A DNA stretch of 64,000 bases from the NCBI RefSeq assembly GCF_002234675.1, contig NC_019879.2, positions 9,987,325 through 10,051,324 of the forward strand, written 5' to 3'. This document shows, in pieces, positions 44,340 through 54,045 of this stretch. The DNA is from Oryzias latipes. Taxonomy: Eukaryota > Chordata > Actinopteri > Beloniformes > Adrianichthyidae. The number at the start of each line of letters is the position of its first letter. Positions within the stretch are counted from its first letter, which is position 1. The position numbers and the translations under genes were made by a program. The notes beneath the pieces were generated by a model that ran no database searches, was not told where the DNA came from, and saw only the letters and a program-made list of their open reading frames with translations.

Positions 44340-44735
44340 TGCGCCACCGTGCAGGAGGGCTGCATGGTGGCGCAGCTCTGCCTCATAGCAAGAAAGCCCC
44401 CGGATCAAGTCCCCAGCTGGGGGACCAAAACATCAATGGGGGACCTTTCTGTGTAGAGTTTGCATGTTCTCCTCGTGCATGCGTGGGCTTTCTCCGGGGA
44501 CTCCAGCTTCCTCCCACCGTCCCAAAAACATGCTTCATAGGTTCATTGGTTAATCTAAATTGTCCCTAGGTGTGAACGTGAGTGTGCATGGGTGGGTGTG
44601 TGATTGTGGACACTCTACCCTGTGACAAACTGGCAACCTGTCCAGGGTGCCCCCTGCCTTTGCCCACATGTGGATAGAGTCCGGCAGCACAGTGACCCCG
44701 AAACGGAATAAACAGAAGAAGAAGATAATGAATGA
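44340..44735 (+). repeat. SINE-like repeat 'S1', longest copy
   Basis: Head GGCTGCATGGTGGCGCAGCT, then CTCATAGCAAGAAAGCCCC, TGTGTAGAGTTTGCATGTTC, CTTCCTCCCACCGTCCCAAA, TAAATTGTCCCTAGGTGTGA, CAACCTGTCCAGGGTGCCCC and GTGACCCCGAAACGG, ending in an AGAAGAAGAAGATAATGAAT tail. About 395 bp. The closeness of the head to a tRNA gene (weak A box, B box better kept in other copies) suggests a tRNA-derived SINE. Confidence 0.8.
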
Positions 44736-44939
44736 GTAGCACTTTTATGCAAGTCCCACAGTGGAAGACACAGTTTACCTTTCACTTCCTATGAAAAAAC
44801 AAGCTCTCGGTTTGGGTGCAAAATTCAATTAATAATTAACTATAATGCAACTTATTGGACGAGATAACATTTAACTACTGGTGTAATGTTTAATCAACTT
44901 CATTGATAAATTGATTTATATCCCTACAATCTAACCAGA

Positions 44940-45595
44940 TCAATCCGTTTGAGGCGAGTTGTTAAGGCAAGTTATAAAATCACTTAAAAGTGAAAACAGT
45001 CTTCAACTTGTTCAGAACGCAGCAGCTAGATTGTTAGCAGGAACTAGCAGAAGAGATCACATCACTCCTGTGTTAGTTTCACTTCACTGGCTTCCAGTTG
45101 ATTCCAGAATCAAGTTCAAAATCCTCCTGCCAACCTATAAGTCCTTAAATGGTATGACCCTGTCCTATATCAAAGACCTCATAGTGACTTACCACCCAAA
45201 CAGAAAACTTTGCTCACAAAAAGCAGAACGGCTTTTGGTTTCCAGAATTAGTAAAAGTACAGTTGGAGGTAGAGCCTTTAGCCACCAAGCCCCTGTCTTA
45301 TGGAATCAGCTCTCAGCTCATGTAAAAGAGGCCGACACTGTTTTTTTACATTCAAAGTTAGGCTTAAAACATTCCTCTTTGGACAGGCTTATTGTCAGGC
45401 TTGCTAGTAGAGAATTCTTTACTTATTCCTCCCCCTACCTCACCTACTTAGTCTACTAGTCTGTTTATTTTAATTTAGCAATCAGCTTTTGTATTTTATG
45501 ATTGATTTTATGTTTTGTACAATTAGCGAAGCCAGTTGAGACAACTGTGTTGTAATATTGGGCTATAACATTAAAACTGAATTAAATTGAATTCC
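44940..45595 (+). mobile_element. CR1/L2-like LINE, C-terminal ORF2 and 3' tail
   Basis: An uninterrupted 166-codon frame (44959-45459) encodes the C-terminal LINE segment with LQLVQNAAARLLAGTSRRD, ITPVLVSLHWLPVDSRIKFK, FKILLPTYKSLNGM and AFSHQAPVLWNQLS. These are features of fish CR1/L2-clade ORF2 downstream of the palm. The 3' UTR ends with GGGCTATAACATTAAAACTG and an AATTAAATTGAATT repeat tail. It is 5'-truncated, the usual LINE outcome. The open frame suggests moderate age. Confidence 0.85.
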
Positions 45596-45629
45596 AAATA
45601 TAGTCCGATTGTATGACATGTTGTTTCAT

Positions 45630-46000
45630 TCAGTTTAAGCCAAATATTCATGTATTACATTTTTACAGTATTCTGTTAAAAATAAAAATGTGCGAGCAAC
45701 AACAGAATAACGCCACTTCTGTGAGTTCACCACGCTTAACAGTGTTCAAAATATACAAACTGTAAAACTAATTTTTTTCTCACGTACCTTGCCACTGATG
45801 TACGAGGAATTTGTAGACGATAGATTGAAATCCCTAGGTGGAATTTAAATTTGTAGAATGCACTAAAGGTGATTTTTTTATTTATTTCAAGATGGCAGGC
45901 TCTTATTGAGGTCAAAGATCAACAAAACTTTGGTTATGGTGGTGTGTGTGTGAAATTTTGTCAAAATAACTTGAACAAAAATCGTCATATATAAACAATG
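45630..46000 (+). repeat. Dispersed repeat 'R2', copy 2
   Basis: Homologous to 33330-33790 (see that entry for shared blocks). It lies directly against the left end of the Tc1 element at 46001, so the Tc1 may have inserted at or in this repeat. Confidence 0.6.
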
Positions 46001-46390
46001 CAGACCAAAAGTTTGGACACACCTTCTCATTCAAAGGGTTTTCTTTATTTTCATGACTATGAAAATTGTAGAGTCACACTGAAGGCATCAAAACTGTGAA
46101 TTACAGCATGTGGAATTATATACATAAAACAGTGTGAAACAACTGAAAATATGTCATATTGTAGGTTCTTCATAGTATCCACCTTTTGCTTTGATTACTG
46201 CTTTGCACACTCTTGGCATTCTCTTGATGAGCTTCAAGAGGTAGTCACCTGAAATGTTTTTCACTTAACAGGTTTAATAAGTGTGATTTCTTGCCTTATA
46301 AATGGGGTTGGGACCATCAGTTGTGTTGTGCAGAAGTCAGGTGGATACACAGCTGATAGTCCTACTGAATAGACTGTTAGAATTTGTATT

Positions 46391-47635
46391 ATGGCAAGAA
46401 AAAAAGCAGCACGAAAAACAAGTTGCCATCATTACTTTAAGAAATGAAGGTCAGTCAGTCCGAAAAATTGGGAAAACTTTGAAAGTCTCCCCAAGTGCAG
46501 TCACAAAAACCATCAAGCACCACAAAGAAACTGGCTCACATGCGGACCGTCCCAGGAAAAGAAGACCAAGAGTCACCTCTGCTGTGGAGGATAAGTTCAT
46601 CCGAGTCAGAAATGGCAGGTTAACAGCAGCTCAGATTGGAGAGCAGGTCAATGGCACACAGAGTTCTAGCAGCAGACACATCTCTACAACAACTGTTCAA
46701 AGGAGACTGTGTGAATCAGGCCTTCATGGTAGAATATCTGCTAGGAAACCACTGCTAAAGAAAGGCAACAAGCAGAAGAGACTTGTTTGGGCTAAAGAAC
46801 ACAAGGAACGGACATTAGACCAGTGGAAATCTGTGCTTTGGTCTGATGAGTCCAAATTGGAGATTTTTGATTCCAACCACCGTGTCTTTGTGCGGCGCAG
46901 AAAAGGTGAATGGATGGACTCTACATGCCTGGTTCCCACCGTGAAGCATGGAGGAGGAGGTGTGATGGTGCGGGGGTGCTTTGCTGGTGACATTGTTGGG
47001 GATTTATTCATAATTGAAGGCATACTGAACCAGCATGGCTACAACAGCATCTTGCAGTAGCATGCTATTCCATCCATCCGGTCTGCGTTTAGTTGGACCA
47101 TCATTTATTTTTCAACAGGACAATGACCCCAAACACACCTCTAGGCTGTGTAAGGGCTATTTGACCAAGAAGGAGAGGGATGGGGTGCTGCGCCAGATGA
47201 CCTGAACCCAATTGAGATGATCTGGGGTGAGCTGGACTGTAGAGTGAAGGCAAAAGGACCAACAAGTGATAAGGGGCGGCTGTGGTGCAGCAGCAGGGCG
47301 GTCGACCCATGATCGTAATATTGAAGGTTCAATTCCCGCCTTGCACACCCATGAGTCGAAGTGTCCTTGGGCTGCCAAACACAGGCGCCTTGTGTTTGGC
47401 AGCGGAGCAGCCACAAGTGTGTGAATGTGTGACTGGGTGAATAGGTCTGTGACTGTAAAGTGGTTTGTCCTTGTAGGTAGAAAAGTGCTATAAAAGTATA
47501 CGCCATAAGCATCTTTGGGAACTCCTTCAAGACTGTTTGAAGACCATTTCAGGTGACTACCTCTTAAAGCTCATCAAGAGAATGCCAAGAGTGTGCAAAG
47601 CAAAAGGTGGCTACTTTGAAGAACCTACAATATGA
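46391..47635 (+). pseudogene. Tc1-type transposase pseudogene
   Basis: Begins MARKKAARK at 46391. The frame shifts within the first ten codons (an A-run length change), and the long readable frame is the neighbouring one, with the paired helix-turn-helix DNA-binding part (NEGQSVRKIGKTLKVSPSA, VTKTIKHHKETGS) and the first catalytic Asp in VLWSDESKLEIF. A stop follows SILQ near 47058. Downstream, FFNRTMTP-type sequence (DNA TTTTCAACAGGACAATGACC) preserves the second Asp region. About 20 bases before the third acidic residue are missing next to GCGCCAGATGACC, and a SINE interrupts the C-terminal part. Non-functional. Confidence 0.88.
47274..47504 (+). mobile_element. tRNA-derived SINE inserted in the Tc1 transposase
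   Basis: Head GGGCGGCTGTGGTGCAGCAG with B-box-like GGTTCAATTCC, body GTCGAAGTGTCCTTGGGC and GTGTGTGAATGTGTGACTGG, tail AAAGTGCTATAAAAGTATA. Flanked by ATAAG at 47269-47273 and 47505-47509, a short target duplication. This is a different SINE family from S1. It post-dates the Tc1 insertion. Confidence 0.85.
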
Positions 47636-47879
47636 GATATTTTCAGTTGCTACGGGTTCACACTGTTTTATGTATATAATTCCACGTGTTAATTCATAGT
47701 TTTGATGCCTTCCGTGTGAATCTACAATTTTCATAGTCAAGTAAATAAAGAAAACCCTTTGAATGAGAAGTGGTGTCCAAACTTTTGGTCTGTATGCATG
47801 TATTTAGATAGACGTACACACACAATTTACATATTCAGAAAAATCTGTTTTTTCCTGTATAACAATGACGTGTCATGTA

Positions 47880-48018
47880 ATGAGAAGACGGGGGCAGAGG
47901 TGACCCCTACTCGGGACGTTTCACGCCGGCCAGCAGAGGGCGCTGTAGAACCTTCTCTGTGCAGCAGTTTGTAAACAACAGAGTTTGTGGTGAAGGAAGG
48001 CGACCGCATCTCAATGCC
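47880..48018 (+). promoter_or_regulatory. creg2: creg2 promoter and 5' UTR region
   Basis: Composition shifts to GC/CpG-rich directly before the start codon (GGGGGCAGAGGTGACC, TTTCACGCCGGCCAGCAG). The GCCAGCAGAGGGCGC block at 47928-47942 resembles a CTCF core (CCAGCAGGGGGCGC) with one mismatch. No TATA box. Confidence 0.4.
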
Positions 48019-51000
48019 ATGAGGCCCCGCTGCTTCCCTCTGGCTCTGTTCGCCTGCTTTCTGTGCCTGGGGCAGAGCTACACACTGAGAAGCTCCGTGT
48101 CGTGGGTGGTGTCCTCCAACGACGTGGACGATGCGGACCTGTCGGAGGAAGTCGCCCCGGCGTTGCTGGTGGACGGAGCGGGGCTGTGGAAAGCCAACGT
48201 CCTCGGGGACGGCATAGAGACCCCCAGAGAACAGGCCAAGGCCGAAGGCGACGCCGCCGCGCGGCAGTCCTCTCGGCTGTTTTCCTACAGAATAGAGAAG
48301 CTGAAGGCTGGCAGCAGCGGCGCTCCTCCTCCTCACCAGGAGACCGCTAGAACGGCCAGATACATCGCTCATTACAGCGACTGGGGACATTTAGCCACAA
48401 TTTCAACTCTAGACAAGGTAATGTAACAAATATATGACTCATAACTTAAGCCTGTTTGTTCAAAATGTTTCTTTCTTGAGTTTCACATCTAAATCTACAC
48501 ACTTTCTGTTGTGAAAACAAATTACGGAAGCCGCAAGAGGCCAAAAAAGTCCAGTGTCGAAAAAAATATTTATATAGTCATTTAAATGTAACTGTCGACA
48601 GTTTAAACAATTCACTATGGATGAATATGTATACTACGGAGCCCCTAAAGGGCCATTGATGAAAAAAAAAAAAAAACTGGAGGAAAAAAAAATTTTTTGA
48701 AGTAAAAAATTTTTTTTGGGGAGTAAAACTTTTTTTTTTAAGTAAAAAGGAAAAAAATAAATTACTGGTGCGCACCAGTTAGTTTCAGGTGCGCACCAGT
48801 TAGTTTCAGGTGCGCACCAGTTAGTATCAGGTGCGCACCAGTTAGTATCAGGTGCGCACCAGTTAGTTTCAGGTGCGCACCAATTAGTTTCAGGTGACAT
48901 TATGACATTGTCAGTAATATTTCGTGTTTTCAGAAAGTTTACAAGGTCCATATCCTCAACTTTAGCCATTCTCAAGACAACTGTAGCTACTTGGTGCACA
49001 ATGAGCAAGCAGGTCAACTATCTGATATCTTCTGATACTAACGGGTGCGCACCTGATACTAACTGGTGCGCACCTGAAACTAACTGGTGCGCACCAGTTA
49101 GTTTTTTTTTTCCTATTTACTTCAAAAAAATTTTTTTTTTACTCCAAAAGAATTTTTTTTACTCCAAAAGAATTTTTTTTTACTTCAAAAAAAAATTATT
49201 TCCTCCAGTTTTTTTTTCATCATTGGCACTTTAGGGGCTCCGTAGTATACAGCCACACTGCACAAAAAAATTTCTAAATGCAAATGAAAATATTTAACAT
49301 TTGCTTTCAAATACTTTTTTTTTTGCTTTCAAAAAATATTTTTGTGTCTGCAACACAAATGTTTTCGCATTTCTCCTGTGTCTCACCTCGCTTTTTTCCT
49401 ATCTTTGATGTTGCTCACATAAGTTTCAGTTTAGCGGGACATAGCTGCCATCAGACAGCAAAAATATGACTCCATAATTCACCAATGGAGTACCATCTTT
49501 TGATCCCTTTTCAATGTTCCCATTGGTCTTTTGATTAGGATTGTGTCGTTTTTAACCTAAATTTGATTTGATTTGATTTTAAATGGTTTATTTCAAGCAA
49601 TCAAATAGGAATAATACATAAAAACAATACAATCATCAGTTATACATTCATACAATAACTAATCAAACTTTGGATAATTAGTCATATTAATAAATATTGC
49701 TTGAAAGGGAGTGGAAGGAAGCAAACTTATATAATCCCACCCCTGTTCTACTGTAACCATTTTATTACATGATTTATCAATATCTAAAAACCTGTGTCCT
49801 TTTCTAGAACATAGTTACTGCAGAGCGGCAGTAGTTTTTTAGAAATTTGTGGGCGGGAATGTTGGCGTGGAGCCACCCCGCCCCCCTTCCTCTCCTGGTT
49901 GCTGAGAGCTAGGAGCAGGGAACTTGTAGCCCACCCAACGTACTTTCAACGGCACAAATAAGGTCTTTTTCCGAACTTTATTTTTTCTGTCTGATTCACA
50001 ACGATTTGAATACAGAAAATACTCAGAAATGTAATTTTATGCCTAAATGTCATCCATCAGAAAACTACCACAAGACCTTGTTAAAAAGACACCATCAGAG
50101 TGGGTCTTAAACACCTTTAAAAAGGTTTTTAGTTTTTAAATAAAAATATAATAGATGATAAATATTGCTAATTTATTCAGTTTTTGCCTTACCTATTTTT
50201 GCCTTATTTCATTTATTTATCATCTTTATCAATCAGTCACTTTATTTGTAGAACATCTTTCATCAGAATGCTGTAGAACACAACAGAAAAGACAGATAAA
50301 CATGGGTTAAAACAATGAAAAGTCATAAAACACAAGGGACCAAAAACAACATCAAAAGATGACATGAACTGGAAGAAAATGCTGTGGCTAATAGTTTGAG
50401 AAGGCACTGTGTAGATTAGAAGATAAAAAAGGTTAAAAATGTACAAATGAGAAACCATAAAAGCTACAAAAAAGATAAATAAAGAGATAGGAAAGGTTTA
50501 TTAAATGAATTAATTCAATCCTAAATTAAAAAGATGTATCTTTGATCTAAATTGAAAACTCTGTTATTCCACAGATGAGAACCACAGTACTGAAAAGAGG
50601 CTTTGCTGTAAATTCTGGTATCTTTAAGAGAGGTTTAAGGATTTAGCCCAAAAAAATCTAATGTAAGAGTTACATTAGAAAAAATAGGTAAATAAAATGT
50701 AGGTAATCTGATGGTTTAACATTTAGCAAAATTACCACTTTTGTTTACTCACTTCTTGTTTTAAATCTAATAGTAGACTTGGATTAAGATATTAAAGTAA
50801 TAATAATTCCCTTTATTTCAGACTCAGATGCGGTCCATAAAAGAAGACAGATACAACATACATAATAAAAAAATAAAAATAAAAGAACTGATAACTAAAA
50901 TGCAGGCATTTATGTTAATAGCAACAATAAAATAATCTGCATACTTCATTGTTTTACATAACTATTATTTAATTGTTCCTTTGTCTTCTATTTATTTCCC

Positions 51001-53683
51001 ACCAAATTTCCTAATGTTTATTCAATTTTCTTAAAAATTAGGCAAGAATTTTCTTTACATTTGCTGTTAAATTTATGAACAAGATGTTGTTATTGCCTCT
51101 ATGTGGTTGGTTTTTCCTACAGATCAAAGGCCTACCGTTTGGAAATATCTTTTCTGTCAGCGACGGGCCTCTGGACAACAGCACAGGAGTCATCTACTTT
51201 TATGTGACTCCTATGGACAACACGGTGGCAGACCTGAAAAGTAACCCGTATGCTTCTCTCACCTTCTCAGAGGCAGAGGGAGAATTCTGCAGGTCAGTGG
51301 GAACTGAATAATGTATGTTTTAACACAGCGATCTTTAGTCACACATTTTTAGTCAGTTTTTAAAGGATTTTTGTTTGATTTCTATAGTAGAGAGCATTCA
51401 AACATTGATCTATTGCTTATGAAAATGGTAATATTGCATATTAACTTGGACCGCTCTCCCCCAAGGGTGTCTTTGGGAACCACTGGGCCTAAACGCTCCA
51501 ACATGCTTTGGTACTTTTGTTGGTCTTCTGTCTTTTTATTAAAAAAAGAAAAGTGAGTAAAATTAAAGAAAAGTGAAAAATGTGTTTTTCCTTATCCATC
51601 TTGATGATGGATAAGGAAAATTAAGTTCAAAATTACTTTTTGAATTTTTTTTAATTAAAATCGTGGTGAATCAGAAGCAGATGAAAAAATGCAATTTAAA
51701 GAAAGAGCGTATATGTTAGGTGGGCATATGAGGGGCCGGCAGGCTACAGGGTCACTGCTCTGCTCCATTCTGATGCATCCACATGTAGTCAAATAGCAGC
51801 GTTCGAAATAAGTGGTTATCCGGGACAACCAGATTTCACGGAGGACAACCAAAATGAACCTGATGGTTGACCGTGTGACAACCAGGTCTTTTATTCAACA
51901 TTTTGGTATTTTTCGACTATTTTTCAAGTTTCAAGGGTTAGTTTTGGCAACCTCTTAATTAAGACGTATGCAGCAAATTCTTTCCACTAACAAAGTGCGT
52001 GCATGCTAGCGAATCCTTTCTGTTTCTACATGTGTACTGTTCAATAAAGATTATTCAAAAAATGTGTTGAACAACAGTACCTGGCGCGACCGCTAGAGTT
52101 CTCCAAAAACACGCAAAAAACAATTTAAAACACATTCATATAACACTAGAACTTTCACTCATAACAGATCAGACTGACATGAGCTGAAAAAAAACTTTTT
52201 CCATGGGATTAATATGATATTCTAAATTTTTACAACAGTCTTTGTATTTTATATTCTTTAAGCAACAATTATCAAAACCAAAGAAAAAAAAGAACCAATA
52301 TATTTAAATCTGTGTAAAGATACTAGTTTTAAATATACTAGTTTCAAGTTTTTGGCAATACTTTGTGTAACTAGATGCTTCAATATTTAGTAAAATGTTT
52401 GTTTTTTAATATTTAAAGAGTTTTTTAAATGTCCATTATAAGAGGCAGTTGATATTAGATGTATAGAAGAAATAAAGATGTAAGTACTGACATCTGAGTA
52501 GGTTTCGTCGCTGTTGAATATTGGTATCGAAGGACAACCAAAAATTTGGGAGGACAACCAAGTTTACTTGCCATTTTTCCCCCCTTATTTCTAATGCTGA
52601 ATAGATCCATGTACGTCTCTGTTTTCCTCGTCTGAGCTGGAATCAGGATCAAAACTGTACGGCTGGATAGCTCCAACATTAATCGCCATTTTTGTTGCAC
52701 CTGTAATGTTAGGCTGGGCGAGTGAGGGACAGTAAGCTAGTGGGAGAGAGTGTAAACACATAGCTCAGTTATGGGTGCTGGGGAGGGGAAAGGTGGTGTG
52801 GTTGCTCCATGCCAAAAGTCCTGCCTACTACTCATTTGTGAATTTCAAATTAAGAATTTTGACACAGGTTTTAGAAAAAAAGGTTTAGAAAAAGACTTTT
52901 TAAAATTCTTGCTAAAAACACAATAGCCACAGCAGGGAACGCCTTTAATATATAGCAAAAGATGATGGGAGTGGATCTTTAATGTTACAGTTCTATCAGT
53001 AAAACCTTTTGAGTTTCAGAGGATTGTATCTCTGAGCATCTTTACTGATTTCATATTGCCTCACATTTTGATGGTTGCATCCCACTCACTTGCCCTCCCC
53101 ACCCCTATCCATCTCATGTCCTGAGTTTTCCAACCATTTATGCTGTAGAGTTTGACTCACAGCTGTGTATGGACCTCAGAAAATGTTGATTCTTTTGTTG
53201 CTTTTAGGTTTGAAACAGCTGTTTAGAGGAAATGACAAAAGTCTGAGCATTATTCTTGGTTGAGCTTCTGATGTGCGATTGCACTTTGCTGATTAATTAA
53301 AGCTTTTGATAGCAGCAGATTATGTAATAAGCTTTTTTTTATGTTTAAAGGCAGATGATGTATGATCCAGAGGATCCCAGGTGTGCTCGTCTGACACTGA
53401 CTGGCAAAATGGTGGAAGTTCTCCCAGAAGAGCTCGCTTTTGCAAAGGAGGCAATGTTCTCAAGGTAACCTAGTTAGCAGCAGGTGCAGTTTGCTGAGGC
53501 TGCATTCGGCACATTCATTCCTGCGTGCATCTTTTTGACAGACATCCTGTGATGGCCAAGTGGCCTGTGGGACACAAGTGGTTTTTCATGAAGATGGATC
53601 TGGTTCAGGTCTGGCTGCAGGACTGGGTCGGTGGAGTGTCCCTCGTTCCAGTGGAGGACTATTTCAAAGCTACACCCTTCTAA
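48019..53683 (+). CDS. creg2: CREG2, secreted cellular repressor of E1A-stimulated genes 2, complete
   Basis: Coding exons 48019-48417, 51123-51292, 53351-53464 and 53542-53683 (825 nt, 274 aa; human 290). The ATG in GCCATGAGG starts a clear signal peptide (MRPRCFPLALFACFLCLGQ; cleavage probably near SYT), so the protein enters the secretory pathway. After a variable acidic segment with SSVSWVVSSNDVDDADLSE comes the CREG flavin-reductase-like split-barrel domain: AHYSDWGHLATISTLDKI, GLPFGNIFSVSDGPLDNSTG (with an NST glycosylation sequon shared with human), SNPYASLTFSEAEGEFCR, DPRCARLTLTGKMVEV and KWPVGHKWFFMKMDL. CREG proteins lack an active-site role for flavin. Exon count and order fit the family. 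Introns 1 and 2 are repeat-rich. Confidence 0.95.
48629..49250. mobile_element. 622-bp palindromic element with inverted 21-bp repeat arrays
   Basis: The outer 20 or so bases are perfect inverted repeats (GTATACTACGGAGCCCCTAA at the left, its mirror at the right, ending 49250). Inward come A/T homopolymer tracts and an AACTGGAGGAAA / TTTCCTCCAGTT pair. Then there is a tandem array of a 21-bp unit centred on the palindrome GGTGCGCACC: six units at left (decamer starts 48767, 48788, 48809, 48830, 48851, 48872) and three in opposite orientation at right (49044, 49065, 49086). The unique core is about 48895-49030. It looks like a nonautonomous foldback-type DNA element. The superfamily is not recognised and the target duplication is ambiguous because the ends are themselves palindromic (TA possible). 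Confidence 0.85.
49500..50112 (-). repeat. MITE-like family 'M1', copy interrupted by a LINE tail
   Basis: Left part 49500-49558 (TTCCCATTGGTCTTTTGATT) and right part 49789-50112 (CTGCAGAGCGGCAGTAG, GATTCACAACGATTTGAAT, CAGAGTGGGTCTTAA) flank the LINE 3' end at 49559-49788. The short direct repeat AACCT occurs at both junctions. Confidence 0.75.
49559..49788 (-). mobile_element. LINE 3' end, uninterrupted copy inserted in M1
   Basis: On the minus strand this ends GAAATAAACC followed by AAATCAAATCAAATCAAA, a retroposon tail with a short tandem repeat. The body includes CCACTCCCTTTCAAGCAATA and GGGGTGGGATTATATAAG. AACCT flanks both sides (49554-49558 and 49789-49793). It is the same family as the split copy at 28528-29220. 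Confidence 0.75.
50113..51122. other. creg2 intron 1, 3' part
   Basis: Strongly AT-rich noncoding DNA. A CAGTCACTTTATTTGTAGAACATCTTTCATC stretch near 50234 resembles the beginning of a reverse-oriented fish retroposon tail. Otherwise there is nothing beyond the acceptor TTTTTCCTACAG before 51123. Confidence 0.45.
51590..52990 (+). repeat. MITE-like family 'M1', copy interrupted by an 803-bp element
   Basis: Left part to 51796 (AAGTTCAAAATTACTTTTTG, GTGAATCAGAAGCAGATG, CATTCTGATGCATCCACATG) and right part from 52600 (GATCCATGTACGTCTCTG, CGTCTGAGCTGGAATCAGG, TAATGTTAGGCTGGGCGAG, GATGGGAGTGGATCTTTAA) join smoothly when compared with 37361-37923. Confidence 0.8.
51797..52599. mobile_element. 803-bp hAT-like element with ACAACC subterminal repeats
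   Basis: Ends CAGCGTTCGAAATAAG and its mirror CTTATTTCTAATGCTG (16 bases, two mismatches). GACAACCA-type motifs cluster just inside both ends: near 51834, 51863 and 51897 on the left and near 52532 and 52552 on the right. AATAG flanks both sides, shorter than the 8 bp expected for hAT, so the duplication is either degraded or of another type. The centre is AT-rich with no transposase. Confidence 0.75.
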
Positions 53684-54039
53684 AGTTCACTCTTGCCTTA
53701 CATCATCCATCTGAACATGCCGAGCATTTCTGGGTTTGCCTCACAAGCAAGAAGAGTTCATAAAGCAGATGAAGCAAAGAAAACTTCTCTCGCATGTTTA
53801 TATACATCCAAAATGATGGCGAAATCAGTATAAATACACACTACATTGAGAGAGGAGGAGGATCCTTGTTAGGATGGTGCCTGATGATGCATGAATGTAT
53901 TCATATTTAATAAGCATTAAAAATGAACTATCACATGTAATTGACATTTTCTGAAAAATGAGTTTACAACTATATTAAAATTAAACAGACAAAGTGAGAA
54001 AGACTGTTTGGTTTTGTATTTCTTGCAAGAGTTCTTGAT

Positions 54040-54045
54040 AATAAA
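54040..54045 (+). terminator. creg2: creg2 polyadenylation signal (AATAAA)
   Basis: Canonical hexamer 357 bases after the stop, followed by TTAAAAAGTCTGTTTCTTT. Confidence 0.55.

Larger units (their letters stand above)
46001..47792 (+). mobile_element. Tc1/mariner transposon, full-length but inactive, carrying a SINE
   Basis: Terminal inverted repeats start CAGACCAAAAGTTTGGACAC and end GTGTCCAAACTTTTGGTCTG, extending inward through CTCATTCAAAGGGTTTTCTT. Removing the 236-bp SINE insertion (with its duplicated ATAAG) leaves about 1.56 kb, normal for fish Tc1 elements. TA target bases are visible only on the right flank (left is TG), so one end has mutated. The transposase is a pseudogene (separate entry). 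Confidence 0.93.

Noticed and set aside
44959-45459. 166-codon open frame as a host gene
   Set aside because: Its sequence is the C-terminal part of a CR1/L2-type LINE ORF2 with a retroposon tail.
47827-48390. Minus-strand ORF of 187 codons over creg2 exon 1
   Set aside because: Shadow of the GC-rich first exon of creg2, which has a signal peptide and family motifs on the plus strand.
48634-49017. Minus-strand ORF of 127 codons with a 7-residue repeat (APETNWC)
   Set aside because: The repeat is the 21-bp minisatellite read in frame. The rest is homopolymer translation (Phe/Lys runs) inside a transposon-like palindrome.
48767-49096. Regular 21-bp repeats that could suggest a CRISPR-like array
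   Set aside because: Units are directly adjacent with no unique spacers, occur in both orientations, and lie in a vertebrate intron.
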